A stretch of DNA of 64,000 bases from Paraburkholderia phosphatilytica (GTDB lineage Bacteria; Pseudomonadota; Gammaproteobacteria; Burkholderiales; Burkholderiaceae), in assembly GCF_003443895.1 (NCBI RefSeq), contig NZ_QQOA01000023.1, positions 1-64,000 of the forward strand, in the 5' to 3' direction. Under the pieces are notes generated by a model. That model was not told where the DNA came from. It saw only the letters and a list, made by a program, of their open reading frames with translations, and did no database searches. The translations under genes were made by a program, and so were the position numbers. Shown piece by piece: positions 44,609-54,500 of the stretch (its first letter is position 1; every line of letters begins with the position of its first letter).

Positions 44609-45073
44609 CCGTCTTCCCCCAGAGGATTATTGACGGGCGAAGTATAAGGTGGACTTTTTACTGATTCTTACCTGAATCGGCAAAAAATCGCAATTAGCAA
44701 TGTCCGTTCTCGGAAATTAGGTCATGCGAGGAGGATCGGGAATCGGCTGAAATTACCGTGTTGCGCCGCGGCTATGTGCGCTTGACCACATAGAACGCCT
44801 ATCAGCAGAGGAAATCGCGCAATCCGTGCCGATCGCGCGAGCGCTTTCCGGTGCATTTCCCGGAAAGGCGATTATTCTCAAAAGGGGGATCGACTGTAAT
44901 CAGATCTTCAGGTAAAAAAGTCTTAAGGAAATGTTATTTCCTTTGCTTTTTAAAATTGATTTCGCTAAATTCCGCGCGAAATTCTTCTGATAAATGATCA
45001 GGAAATCACATAAAAGCCAGGTGAGCAGCCTCAAGGTGCACGTCGAGGCACCCCGAAGCGGCGTCCAGTCACA
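44609..45073. other. AT-rich upstream region of the glycoside hydrolase gene
   Basis: 465 bases, with a markedly AT-rich part at about 44880-45010 against the GC-rich background, as seen around H-NS-bound or transferred segments. It contains a perfect 8-bp hairpin (CTTTCCGG 44844-44851 with CCGGAAAG 44860-44867). No gene is supported. Confidence 0.55.
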
Positions 45074-45667
45074 TCAGATCGACAGCAACGCGAGCACGCC
45101 GAGCACGGCACCCAGCCCCGCGACGCCGACCGACACGTTGAGCAGCCAGCGCCGCCTCGTCAGCAACGTGATGGCCGTCAGCGCGATCGAGATCTGGATC
45201 AGCGTGGTGGCCTGCGCCCAGCGGTGGTGACCATGCAGCAGCGACTCGCTGCGTGCGTCGTTGTCGGCCACCTGCTTTTCCAGCGCCTCCGCTTTCTCGC
45301 GGATCGGCAGCTTGCGCTGCTTGTACTTGTCGATGTCGGCGAGGAATTTCTTCTGCGCGTTCGCATCGGCGGCGGACAGCGCCGCGCCGAGCTCCGCGAG
45401 GTTCTGCTTCTCGCCTTCCGCCTGGTAATACGCCCACTGGTTCGCGGCTTCAGTTTTCTGAATGCCCGCTTCATTCTTGTAATAGAGCGCGAGGTTCTCG
45501 CTGGTGCCGCTCTGATACGCGAAGATCGCGCCGATCGTCGCGAGGATCGCGGTCATCACCGCCATGCGGCTCGCGAAAGGATCCGGCGTGTGGTGTTCGC
45601 CGTGTGGTGCGCCTGCATGCTCGACTGCGTGATCGTGCAAGCCGTGCACTTCGTATTCTTCTGCCAT
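45074..45667 (-). CDS. DUF4337 membrane protein
   Basis: 197 residues. A His-rich N-terminal tail (HGLHDHAVEHAGAPHGEHH, 8-26) is followed by a membrane segment (about 35-50), a long helical region with charged Gln/Lys stretches (about 55-145), and two C-terminal membrane segments (about 152-168 and 175-195). This is the standard DUF4337 layout. The function is unknown. The His-rich start could bind metal ions. Confidence 0.85.
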   Translation of the reverse strand: MAEEYEVHGLHDHAVEHAGAPHGEHHTPDPFASRMAVMTAILATIGAIFAYQSGTSENLALYYKNEAGIQKTEAANQWAYYQAEGEKQNLAELGAALSAADANAQKKFLADIDKYKQRKLPIREKAEALEKQVADNDARSESLLHGHHRWAQATTLIQISIALTAITLLTRRRWLLNVSVGVAGLGAVLGVLALLSI

Positions 45668-45819
45668 GCAGTACGTTTCCTCAGATGGATTTTCGTGCGT
45701 GCCAGCACGCCGCGCGACGGCCGCGAGAACTGGACACCTCAGCGTGTCATTGTAGCGTCACGGCCTTGCACGAATCCGCCTGCACGAACCTCGGGCAGCG
45801 CGAACGTGACAATGCGGCG

Positions 45820-46383
45820 TCAATGCGCGCCGGCGTCAGGCTTCTTCTCGCGAATCCACGCGTGGGTCTGCTTCAGCACTTCGTCCGATAGCTTCGGATC
45901 GTCGGCGAGCCGCGCGAGCACGACCGCGCCCACCATCGCGGCCCAGCTGCCGATCGCCGCGCGCCGCGCCTGAGCGGCTGTCATGTCCGGCATGCCTTCG
46001 CTCAGCCGCTCGATCGTGCGGCGCAATCCTTCTGTCATCGCGGCACGCGCCTGCGGCGACTGCCGGATCGTCTCGCCCGCGAGCCCCGCGGTCGGACAGC
46101 CGCCGGCCAGGTCGTCGCGGTGCGCCGGCGTCAGATACGCCGCCGCAAATGCGGCCGGATCGATGGCGCGCTCGCCGCCCTGCTCCAGCACGTGCGTCAG
46201 CGTCTCCGCGATCAAGTCGTCTTTCGAACCAAAGTAGCCATAGAAGCCTCCGTGCGTGAGGCCGGCAGCCTTCATCACTTCCGCCACCGTGACCGCGTCG
46301 AACCCGCGTTCGCGAAACAGCCGGCTCGCCGCTTCGAGAATGCATTGCCGGTTTTCGGCCACCTGCTCGCGACTGACCTTCAT
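45820..46383 (-). CDS. TetR/AcrR-family repressor
   Basis: 187 residues from ATG 46383 (GGAGGA upstream). The HTH is at about 25-50 (VAEVMKAAGLTHGGFYGYFGSKDDL), followed by a ligand domain with CPTAGLAGETIRQSP. This subgroup (LTHGGFYGHF type) often represses an adjacent oxidoreductase. It is divergent from an SDR gene; between them lie CATGATG-AA-CATCATG and a perfect minus-strand TATAAT (46422-46417). Confidence 0.9.
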   Translation of the reverse strand: MKVSREQVAENRQCILEAASRLFRERGFDAVTVAEVMKAAGLTHGGFYGYFGSKDDLIAETLTHVLEQGGERAIDPAAFAAAYLTPAHRDDLAGGCPTAGLAGETIRQSPQARAAMTEGLRRTIERLSEGMPDMTAAQARRAAIGSWAAMVGAVVLARLADDPKLSDEVLKQTHAWIREKKPDAGAH

Positions 46384-46448
46384 CGGTTCCTCCTGCCGGT
46401 TCGATTCACGCTTGACATTATACATGACAGATATCATCATTGACTTTA

Positions 46449-46464
46449 CATGATGAACATCATG
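46449..46464. promoter_or_regulatory. Probable TetR operator between tetR-like and SDR genes
   Basis: CATGATG-AA-CATCATG, perfect 7-base arms. It lies 65 bases upstream of tetR and 90 bases upstream of the SDR gene. TTGACA at 46413-46418 could be part of the SDR promoter. Confidence 0.55.
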
Positions 46465-46554
46465 ATTAACAGGCAAGCGGTGCAAGCCGCCCGTTTGCGT
46501 TTGAATCCACTTTCCACTCTTCAGTCCGCTGAATCCTTCATTCAGGAGCAAGTC

Positions 46555-47343
46555 ATGTCCGAAACCAGCACGGTCCTCGTCACCGGCGCCTCCACCGGCA
46601 TCGGCGCGGTCTACGCCCAACGTTTTGCGCAACGCGGTCACGACCTCGTGCTCGTTGCGCGCAACCGCGAGCGCATGGAATCGCTCGCCACGCGTCTGCG
46701 CAGCGAGCACGGCGTCGCCGTCGACATCATCCAGGCCGATCTCGCGAACCCCGCGGATCTCGCAACCGTCGAAGCGCGTCTCGCCAGCGACTCGCGCATC
46801 GGCGTGCTGATCAACAACGCCGGCGCATCGCTGCCCGGAGGTTTTGCCGATCAGCGCGCGGAGCAGGTCGGCAACCTGATCAACCTGAACGCGGTTGCCG
46901 TCGCACGACTCGCGAATGCCGTCGTACCGCGCTTCATTCGCGAGGGCCGCGGTTCGATCGTGAACATTGGCTCGGTGGTCGGACTGGTGCCTGAATTCGC
47001 GATGAGCGTCTATGGCGCAACGAAGGCGTTCGTGCTGTTTCTCAGCCAGAGCCTGAACGTGGAATTCGGCACGAAGGGCCTCTACGTGCAGGCGGTGCTG
47101 CCGGCGGCAACCCGCACCGAAATCTGGGCGCACGCCGGCAAGGACGTGAACGCGATGCAGGGCGTAATGGAGGTGGACGAACTCGTGGATGCGGCGCTTG
47201 TCGGTTTCGACCGGCGCGAAACGGTCACGATTCCGCCGCTGCCCGACGCGGCGCAGTGGGATGCGTTCGACGCCGCGCGTCAGGCGATGCTGCCCAACTT
47301 CGGCCAGGAGCACGCGGCGGCGCGCTATCGAAGCGTGAACTGA
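46555..47343 (+). CDS. Short-chain dehydrogenase/reductase
   Basis: 262 residues from ATG 46555 (AGGAG 9 bases upstream); an in-frame ATG at 46450 lies inside the probable operator. Classical SDR: VTGASTGIGAVYAQRFAQRG (cofactor Gly motif), VLINNAG, catalytic Ser in IVNIGSVVGL and YGATK (Tyr/Lys). It lacks acidic or Arg signs that would settle NADH versus NADPH. It is probably induced by the ligand of the divergent TetR-type repressor, perhaps a reactive carbonyl. Confidence 0.9.
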   Translation: MSETSTVLVTGASTGIGAVYAQRFAQRGHDLVLVARNRERMESLATRLRSEHGVAVDIIQADLANPADLATVEARLASDSRIGVLINNAGASLPGGFADQRAEQVGNLINLNAVAVARLANAVVPRFIREGRGSIVNIGSVVGLVPEFAMSVYGATKAFVLFLSQSLNVEFGTKGLYVQAVLPAATRTEIWAHAGKDVNAMQGVMEVDELVDAALVGFDRRETVTIPPLPDAAQWDAFDAARQAMLPNFGQEHAAARYRSVN

Positions 47344-47566
47344 GCGTGAACCGACGATGCGCGTGGATGCGTGCCCAGATGCATGTGGCACGCATCGAAC
47401 GTGCGGTGACGACGCAGCCTTTTCAGGCGCACGTTCAAGATGCCGATACGATTTCATTGCGGTGATCGCCGACTGACGCGAGAATATTGAAAACGGGGCG
47501 TCGCGTTCAACGCATGCGTTCAATACGCTGACGGCTGCCACACACAGTTCAATCTCCCAGTCAGCG

Positions 47567-49384
47567 ATGGAAGACCTCCTGCCTTACTACGAGCGCGAGC
47601 TCGCCACGCTACGTCGTCATGTCCGCGAATTCGCGCTGCGCAACCCGAAGATCGCGGCGCGTCTCGCGATGTCCGGCGACCGCTCGGACGACGTGCAGGT
47701 CGAACGGATGCTGGAGTCGTTCGCACTGCTCGCCGCCCGCGCCGGCGCCCGCCTCGAAGACGACTATCCCGAGTTCACCACCGCGTTGATCGAGATGCTG
47801 TATCCGCAGTATCTGCGGACGCTGCCGTCATGCTCGATCGCGCAGTTCGTACCGGACGTGTCCGCGAGCCGGCTGACCGAGGCGGTCACGATCCGGCGCG
47901 GTACGGGGCTCGAGGCGCGCGCGGAAGACTGCCGCTTTCGCACGGTCTACGACGTGGTCGTCACGCCGCTGCAACTGACGGCGGCCCGCTATTCGCAGAC
48001 CGCCGTCGCGCCCGCGAGCGTGCGCCTGCCCGAGCAGACCAGCGGCGTGCTATCCGTGAGCTTCGCGACCTCCGCCGAAGCCACGTTCGATTCGCTGCCG
48101 TCCGTGTTGCGCGTTCATCTCGCCGGTGAACCCGCGTTCGCGTCCGTGTTGCTCGATACGCTGTTGATGCGCGCGCAGGCGGCGTTCATCGAGATCGATC
48201 GAAGTGGCCGCTGGAAAGCACTTGCGGACGTGCCCATCGCGCCGGTCGGTTTCGATCGCGACGACGCGCTGCTCGCGCATACGGCCGCGTCGTTACCGGC
48301 CTTCCGGCTGCTGCTCGAACACTTCGCGTTTGCCGACAAGTTTCATTTCGTCGACCTCGATCTTGGGCTGCTCGCGCGTACGGCGGGACCCTGCCGTACG
48401 CTCACGCTGCATCTGGCGATCGCCGGCGTGCCGGCGGATGCGCCGGTTGCCCGCTCGCTCGAAGCGCTCTGCGCCGAACATCTGAAGCTTTTCTGCACGC
48501 CGGTGATCAATCTGTTCGAACGCGACGCGCAGCCGGTGCCGATCCATGCGGACACCACGTCCTACCCGGTCGTGCCGCAAACCACGCGGCTTCACGATAC
48601 TGAAATCTATTCGATCGATTCAGTCCGCATGGTCACGCAGAAGGGCGGCGCGACGTCGAGCATCGAGGTGCCGCCGTATCATTCGCTGCGCCACGACGAG
48701 TCATCGCAGCCTTCGACGATCTTCTGGGTCGCGCATCGCGACCGCTGGGCCGAACAGCAGCGTCCCGGCCACGAAACCACGATCTCGTTCGTCGGTATCG
48801 ACGCGCAACCCGCGGGGCCCGGCGGCGATCAGGTCGAGATCGGGCTCACCTGCAACAACCGCGAATCGACCACGTCGCTGGCGCTCGGCGCACCGGACGG
48901 CGATCTGCTCAATGAAGATGCTTCGTTCGCGTGCACGATCTCATTACTGCGCGCGCCGACGCAGAACGCCAGCCCTTCGCAGCGTAACGGCGCGCTGTGG
49001 CGGCTGATTTCGCAGATCACGCCGAATCACCTGTCGCTCGATGCCGCGGGCCTGAAGGCCATGCTGCATCAGCATGCGGTTGCCGTGTCCACCGCGGCGG
49101 CGCGCCGTGTGAACGGCATTATGGCGCTCGAATACCGTCCCGCCATGAAATGGATGCCGGTAAAGCCGCTGCCCACGTTCGTGCGCGGCGTCGAAGTCGT
49201 GCTGACGATCGACGAGCAGGCGTTCGCGGGTGCGAGCCTCGCGACGTTCATCGGCGTGATGGACCGCTTTTTTGCGCCGTACGCGCACCGGAACAGTTTC
49301 GTGCAGCTGGTGGTGACGTCGGGCGTGGATGGCCGGGAAATCGTGCGTTGCGGCGCGCGTGAAGGCAGCACGCCGCTGATCTGA
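47567..49384 (+). CDS. tssF: Type VI secretion baseplate protein TssF (additional full-length copy)
   Basis: 605 residues, full length for TssF (VasA/ImpG). The N-terminus YYERELATLRRHVREFALRNPKIAARL and ALIEMLYPQYLRTLPSCSIAQF are signatures; the end FAPYAHRNSFVQLVV is also typical. It is clearly a paralogue of the protein encoded at 62380-64000 (shared MLYP.YLR..PSCSIAQ, LFCTPV.NLF, EIYSIDSV), but diverged over its length. No tssG follows. It lies at the left edge of the secretion region, with a tandem repeat array directly downstream. No stop or frameshift is seen, so it is probably functional. Confidence 0.9.
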   Translation: MEDLLPYYERELATLRRHVREFALRNPKIAARLAMSGDRSDDVQVERMLESFALLAARAGARLEDDYPEFTTALIEMLYPQYLRTLPSCSIAQFVPDVSASRLTEAVTIRRGTGLEARAEDCRFRTVYDVVVTPLQLTAARYSQTAVAPASVRLPEQTSGVLSVSFATSAEATFDSLPSVLRVHLAGEPAFASVLLDTLLMRAQAAFIEIDRSGRWKALADVPIAPVGFDRDDALLAHTAASLPAFRLLLEHFAFADKFHFVDLDLGLLARTAGPCRTLTLHLAIAGVPADAPVARSLEALCAEHLKLFCTPVINLFERDAQPVPIHADTTSYPVVPQTTRLHDTEIYSIDSVRMVTQKGGATSSIEVPPYHSLRHDESSQPSTIFWVAHRDRWAEQQRPGHETTISFVGIDAQPAGPGGDQVEIGLTCNNRESTTSLALGAPDGDLLNEDASFACTISLLRAPTQNASPSQRNGALWRLISQITPNHLSLDAAGLKAMLHQHAVAVSTAAARRVNGIMALEYRPAMKWMPVKPLPTFVRGVEVVLTIDEQAFAGASLATFIGVMDRFFAPYAHRNSFVQLVVTSGVDGREIVRCGAREGSTPLI

Positions 49385-49399
49385 ACGGCCTCGACTTCA

Positions 49400-49489
49400 A
49401 TGAACGCCCACTGAATGCCCAATGAACGCTCATTGAACGCTCATTGAACGTTCAATGAACACTCAGCGAAAATATTCAATGAGCACTCA
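49400..49489. repeat. Tandem array of 11-bp repeats (wTGAACGCyCA)
   Basis: Six contiguous 11-bp units: ATGAACGCCCA (49400), CTGAATGCCCA (49411), ATGAACGCTCA (49422), TTGAACGCTCA (49433), TTGAACGTTCA (49444) and ATGAACACTCA (49455). A seventh, ATGAGCACTCA, is at 49479 after a 13-base gap. The region 49441-49458 is also a perfect 18-bp palindrome. It lies between convergent genes, 15 bases after tssF. Confidence 0.85.
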
Positions 49490-50422
49490 AGGCTGACGCG
49501 CCTGCGTCGCCGACGAGTTCGGACACGCGGGGTCCTTGCCCCAATGGCCGTCGCACACGCGCCACAGGCACAGCTGGTCCGAGAAGAAGCCGCGTTGCCC
49601 GCATGCCTTCACCTGCTCGGCCAGACTGCCGCTTGCGGGCGTCGACACTTTCGTCGCGGTGGCAGCGGGCTTTTCGCCGGACTTGTACGGCTCGGTATGC
49701 GCGACGAGCGCCGCGAGCAGATCGACATCCGAATCCTTGCCTTGACCTGCTTTCGCATCGGCCGGCTTCTTCGACTGCGCGACGACAGTGCGCTTCTTCG
49801 CATTCTCGTGCGCCTCGCGCATCTCGTGCTTGCCGCGCGCTGCCGCGACTTCCTGCTTTGACGCTTCGTGAGATGCATGCGATGCAACCGTGCCCGCGGC
49901 AGGCGCCGACGCGTCCTTCGCGCCATCGGCCAGCGCGCGCGACAGACGGCTGTTGTCGTTATCGCCCTTCGCGTCGGAGGAAGACGCAACTGCAGGACCC
50001 GACGCAGAAGCAGAGGCATTCGCCGCGGCCTTGTCGTCGCTATCGTCCGCGACGATCGTCGCGGGTTGAGGCTGAACCGCGGAAGCCGCGGACGCGGCCG
50101 CCGCAACCGCAACGGCCGCATTCGAAGCAGCAGCAGGTTTAGCCGCAGCCTGCACGGCATTAGACCCACTACCCGCTTCCGTCACCGCCACAGCGTGATG
50201 CTGCCGAACCTGCCACGCGCCAAAGCCGCCCGCGGCCACGACGAGCAGTGCGACCAGCAACCACGGCGCACGGGAACGACCGGGCTTGTCACTAGAGGCG
50301 GACGCGTCGACGCGCCCTTCCAGGTTCGCGAGGATACGCGAACCGCCAGGCTGTGCGTTTTTATCCGCACTGGGAAGCAGACTGGGAGGAGCTTTGGAAT
50401 TCGAGCTTTCCGGCGCACTCAT
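49487..50422 (-). CDS. Membrane-anchored Ala-rich protein of unknown function in the T6SS region
   Basis: 311 residues. Cytoplasmic tail about 1-50, one membrane segment about 53-70 (WLLVALLVVAAGGFGAW), then a long Ala/Ser/Lys/Asp-rich low-complexity periplasmic stretch (about 75-260). It ends with a short Cys-containing domain (VKACGQRGFFSDQLCLWRVCDGHWGKDPAC) that looks folded, with four Cys. It is divergent from the TagX-like gene and convergent with the first tssF. Its location suggests a secretion-linked role, but no family is recognised. Confidence 0.75.
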   Translation of the reverse strand: MSAPESSNSKAPPSLLPSADKNAQPGGSRILANLEGRVDASASSDKPGRSRAPWLLVALLVVAAGGFGAWQVRQHHAVAVTEAGSGSNAVQAAAKPAAASNAAVAVAAAASAASAVQPQPATIVADDSDDKAAANASASASGPAVASSSDAKGDNDNSRLSRALADGAKDASAPAAGTVASHASHEASKQEVAAARGKHEMREAHENAKKRTVVAQSKKPADAKAGQGKDSDVDLLAALVAHTEPYKSGEKPAATATKVSTPASGSLAEQVKACGQRGFFSDQLCLWRVCDGHWGKDPACPNSSATQARQP

Positions 50423-50549
50423 TCAATGTCTCGTTGAATTCTGGATTAATTCGCCGCGATAATACGATCCTGCTCTTTTCCGGGCAGGCCTGATTCTAAG
50501 AGCAAGCATTGCAAAATACAACGACGTTTCACAATCGGCGGGGGCGCCT

Positions 50550-51416
50550 TTGATCGCGATAGCACTTACCCTCTATTTCGCCATTGCCGTGGCCATTGCG
50601 GCGCTATTGCTGCTGCCCGGCTGGCGCACGTCAATCCTGCATAGCGCCGGTATATTACACGCGCGAGTCATGCGGCACGCATCGATTAAAGCGTCGAGCG
50701 CAAAACGTCAAATCTCGAGTTCGGCAAAAATTTCCATGTCGAATATGTCGGCAATGCAAAATGTACTGATCCAGCGACGCTTGCTGATTGGAGTGACTGC
50801 GGGTATTCTTGCGACGCCGCCATTAGTGGCCATTGCATTGCGCGGCAAACAGTTATTTCAGTTTGACGACAATTTAACAGTTCCCGACGAGAAGATTGCG
50901 GCGCTCCTGAACGGCGAACAGCTGGTTCCGCCGCAGCCCTTGCCGCCAGAGGTTTTCCAGACTCAGGAAGTCCAGCAGGTGCGCCCGGAAATCAAGGACG
51001 CGAGCCGCGACTGGAACCTGCTCGATCCGGACTTCCGCACGCGGCTGCTGCTGGTCTACAAGATTATGCGCGAGCAATACGGTTATGAAATGGCATTGCT
51101 CGAAGGTTATCGGAGTCCCGCGCGTCAGGACATGCTCTCGCATATGGGCGGAGCAAAGGTGACCAACGCCGCGGCTTATCAGAGCTATCACCAGTACGGG
51201 CTTGCCGCGGACAATGCTTTTTTGCGCGACGGCAAGCTTGTGATTTCCGAAAAAGATCCCTGGGCGATGAAAGGTTACGAACTCTACGGCCAGACCGCCG
51301 AGCAGGTCGGACTGGTGTGGGGTGGACGCTGGAAGTTAATGGATCTGGGGCATGTCGAGTACCACAAGCCCGGTTTCGTACTGGGACGCGACAAGCCGAC
51401 CGTAAAGGTCCAATAG
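50550..51416 (+). CDS. M15-family D-Ala-D-Ala/L,D-peptidase, TagX-like
   Basis: 288 residues from TTG 50550 (GGGGG upstream); a later ATG near 50736 is possible. Membrane segments at about 1-24 and 75-95 leave the enzyme domain in the periplasm (about 120-288). Peptidase M15 zinc motifs are visible: SYHQYGLAADNAF (HxxxxxxD) and LGHVEYHKPG (E/H pair), with GYRSPARQ before them. Similar enzymes encoded in T6SS loci (TagX) cut peptidoglycan to let the apparatus cross. It lies just upstream of tssM on the same strand. Confidence 0.85.
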   Translation: MIAIALTLYFAIAVAIAALLLLPGWRTSILHSAGILHARVMRHASIKASSAKRQISSSAKISMSNMSAMQNVLIQRRLLIGVTAGILATPPLVAIALRGKQLFQFDDNLTVPDEKIAALLNGEQLVPPQPLPPEVFQTQEVQQVRPEIKDASRDWNLLDPDFRTRLLLVYKIMREQYGYEMALLEGYRSPARQDMLSHMGGAKVTNAAAYQSYHQYGLAADNAFLRDGKLVISEKDPWAMKGYELYGQTAEQVGLVWGGRWKLMDLGHVEYHKPGFVLGRDKPTVKVQ

Positions 51417-51460
51417 GGACCAATAGGCTGCCTTTAAGGCGGTCAATACAAGAGGTTGTA

Positions 51461-51562
51461 ATGGGGCGTTCAAACATTTCGCGCGGCGCGCAGGGCGGCG
51501 CTATGGGTGGTCTCGGGGGCGTTCGGACCATGGCTTTAAATCGTCCTTTGCAGCGGATCTGA
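51461..51562 (+). CDS. Possible 33-residue peptide upstream of tssM
   Basis: ATG 51461 with AGAGG four bases upstream; the frame stops 7 bases before tssM. The peptide is Gly/Arg-rich (GRSNISRGAQGGAMGGLGG). It might be a leader or translational-coupling peptide. There is no recognised relative, and a chance open frame is possible. Confidence 0.25.
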   Translation: MGRSNISRGAQGGAMGGLGGVRTMALNRPLQRI

Positions 51563-51569
51563 CCGGCCT

Positions 51570-54500
51570 ATGCGATCCTTTTTCAAAGCGCTGATCCATC
51601 CGCGCACGCTCACCGTCATCGGCGCGCTCGCGCTCGCCGCGGTGCTGTTCATCGCGGCCTGGCTGTTCGATATCCCGCTCTTCTGGCCCGCCGTCGTGTT
51701 CGGCACGCTGGTGCTGCTGTGGCTCGCCGTGTGGCTGGTCCGCCGCTGGCGCACGCGCCGCGCGAACCGCAAGCTCGGCGACATGCTGGAGCAGCAGGCC
51801 GAAGCCGGCGCGGGCCCCGCTCCCGCGCGCCAGGCCGAACTGGATGTGCTGCGCAAACGCCTCGCCGATGCGGTCAAGACGATCAAGACGTCGAAGATCG
51901 GTCAGCTGTCGGGCGGCGCCGCGCTGTATGAACTGCCGTGGTACATCGTGATCGGCAACCCTGCCGCCGGCAAGAGCAGCGCCGTGCTGAACTCCGGCCT
52001 GCAGTTCCCGTTCGCGGACAAGAACGATGCGGTGATTCACGGCATGGGCGGCACGCGCAACTGCGACTGGTTCTTCACGACCGAAGGCATTCTGCTCGAT
52101 ACCGCCGGCCGCTATTCGGTGCACGAGGAAGACCGCAGCGAATGGATCGGCTTCCTGTCGCTGCTCAAACGCTACCGTCCGAAAGCGCCGATCAACGGCA
52201 TCATCGTGACGGCGAGCATCGCGGAACTGACGGGCGACCGCCCTGAAGTTGCGATCAATCTCGCGAAGAACCTGCGCCAGCGCGTGCAGGAACTCACCGA
52301 AAAACTCGAGGTGTTCGCGCCCGTCTACGTGATGTTCACGAAGGCGGACCTGATCACCGGCTTCACCGAATTCTTCAGCGGCAACGAACGGCAGGAATAC
52401 GACCGCGTGTGGGGCGCCACCCTGCCCTACGAGCCGGACGAGAAACGCGACATCGTCGCGCTCTTCGACGAACGCTTCGAAGAACTCTATGACGGCCTGA
52501 AGGAAATCAGCGTCGCGCAGCTTTCGATGAACCGCGGCAACCGTCTTTCGCCGGGGCAACTGAGCTTCCCGCTCGAATTCTCGACGATCAAGCCCGCGCT
52601 GCGCACCTTCCTTGCCACGCTGTTCGAGAACAACCCGTTCCAGTACAAGCCGATCTTCCGCGGCTTCTATTTCACGAGCGCGTTGCAGGAAGGTGAAACC
52701 AGCAGCGCCGCCGCACAGCGCATCGCGAACCGCTTCGGGCTCGCAGCCGAAGGCATCGCCAAGCCGCACAGCGCGTTCTCGAAGAACGGCTTCTTCCTGC
52801 GCGACCTGTTCTCGAAGGTGATCTTCGCGGACAAGCTGACGGTGCGCCAGTTTTCGAGCCCCGCGAAAACGCGCCTGCGTTACGGCACGTTCTTCGGTTT
52901 CGTGATGCTGCTCGCGCTCGCGCTGGGCGGCTGGACGTGGTCGACGCTCGGCAACGAACAACTGACCGCGAACGTGCAGGCCGATCTCGACAACGTGATC
53001 CGCATGCAGCAGAACCGCACGGATCTGCAGAGCCGCCTGCAGGCGATGGATATTCTCGAGGACCGCATCGAGCAGCTCGAACGCTTCCGCGAGGAAAAGC
53101 CGCTGTCCGTTTCGCTCGGTCTTTATCAGGGCGATCGCCTCGAGCAGCATCTGCTGACCGAGTACTACGACGGCGTGAAGCAGATCATGCTCGCGCCCGT
53201 GTCGCAGAATCTCGAAGCGTTCCTGAAGGACGTCGACAATCACGCCGACCAGCTCGCGCCCACCAGTTCGACGCCGCAATCGGGCACGCTGCCGGTGTCG
53301 ACGCACGCGGCGATGACTGCAAGCAGCGAAGGCGGCCGCTATAGCGATGCGTCGCCGACCAACGCGGAAGACGCGTATAACGCGCTGAAAACCTACCTGA
53401 TGCTGTCCGACAAGCGGCACGTGGAAGCCGCGCATCTGACCGACCAGATCGCGCGCTTCTGGCGCGGCTGGCTCGAACAGAATCGCGGCAACATGTCCCG
53501 CGAGGACATGATCAAGAGCGCGGGCCGCATGATCACGTTCTACCTGTCGCGCGTGAACGACACCGACTGGCCGATGATCGACGCGAACCTCGCGCTCGTC
53601 GACCAGACCCAGGAAAACCTGCGGCGCGTCGTGCGCGGCATGCCGGCGCGTCAGCGCGTGTACGAAGAGATCAAGGCGCGCGCATCCACCCGTTTCGCGC
53701 CGATGACGGTTGCGCGCATCGTCGGTGACGGCGATACGAACTTCGTCGCGGGCAGCTACGCGATTCCCGGCACCTTCACGCGCGAGGCGTGGTTCCAGTA
53801 CGTGCAGCCCGCCATTCGCGACGCCGCAACGAAGGAACTGCAGGCGAAGGACTGGGTGCTCAACACGTCCGCGCATGACGACCTCACGCTCGAAGGCAGC
53901 CCCGAGCAGATCCAGAAGGCGCTCGTCGGTATGTACAAGACCGAGTACGCGCAGCACTGGCAGAAGTTCATGCAGGGCATCACCGTGCAGGGTTTCGGCA
54001 GCTTCGGTCAGGCGGTGGATGCGATGAACCGCCTCGGCGACCCGCAGGATTCGCCGATCCGCAAGGTGCTCGAAACCGCGTACGACCAGACGTCGTGGGA
54101 CAACCCGTCGTTCGCGAACGCCGCGCTCGCGCAGGCAAAGGGCAATCTGCTCGACCGCGTGAAGGGCTGGTTCTCGCGTGCACCGGCGCAGATGCAGAAC
54201 GCGAACATCGACATCAACGGCAACCCGGTGCAGCTGCCGATGGGTCCGGTCGGCGCCGAGTTCAGCGGCCTTGCGCGCATCGTCGCGGTGCAGGACAACA
54301 ACTCGATGCTGCGCGGCTACATGGATGCGCTGTCGAAGGTGCGCACGCGCTTCAACACCATCAAGAACCAGGGCGATCCGGGACCGGGCGCGCGCCAGCT
54401 GATGCAGCAGACGCTCGACGGCAACGGCTCCGAACTCGCCGACGCGCTGCGCTATGTCGACGAGCAGATGCTGACCGGTCTGACCGATCCGCAACGCAAG

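Noticed and set aside
47567..49384. Treating the first tssF as a pseudogene
   Set aside because: The frame is intact over 605 codons with conserved N- and C-terminal motifs and normal codon use.
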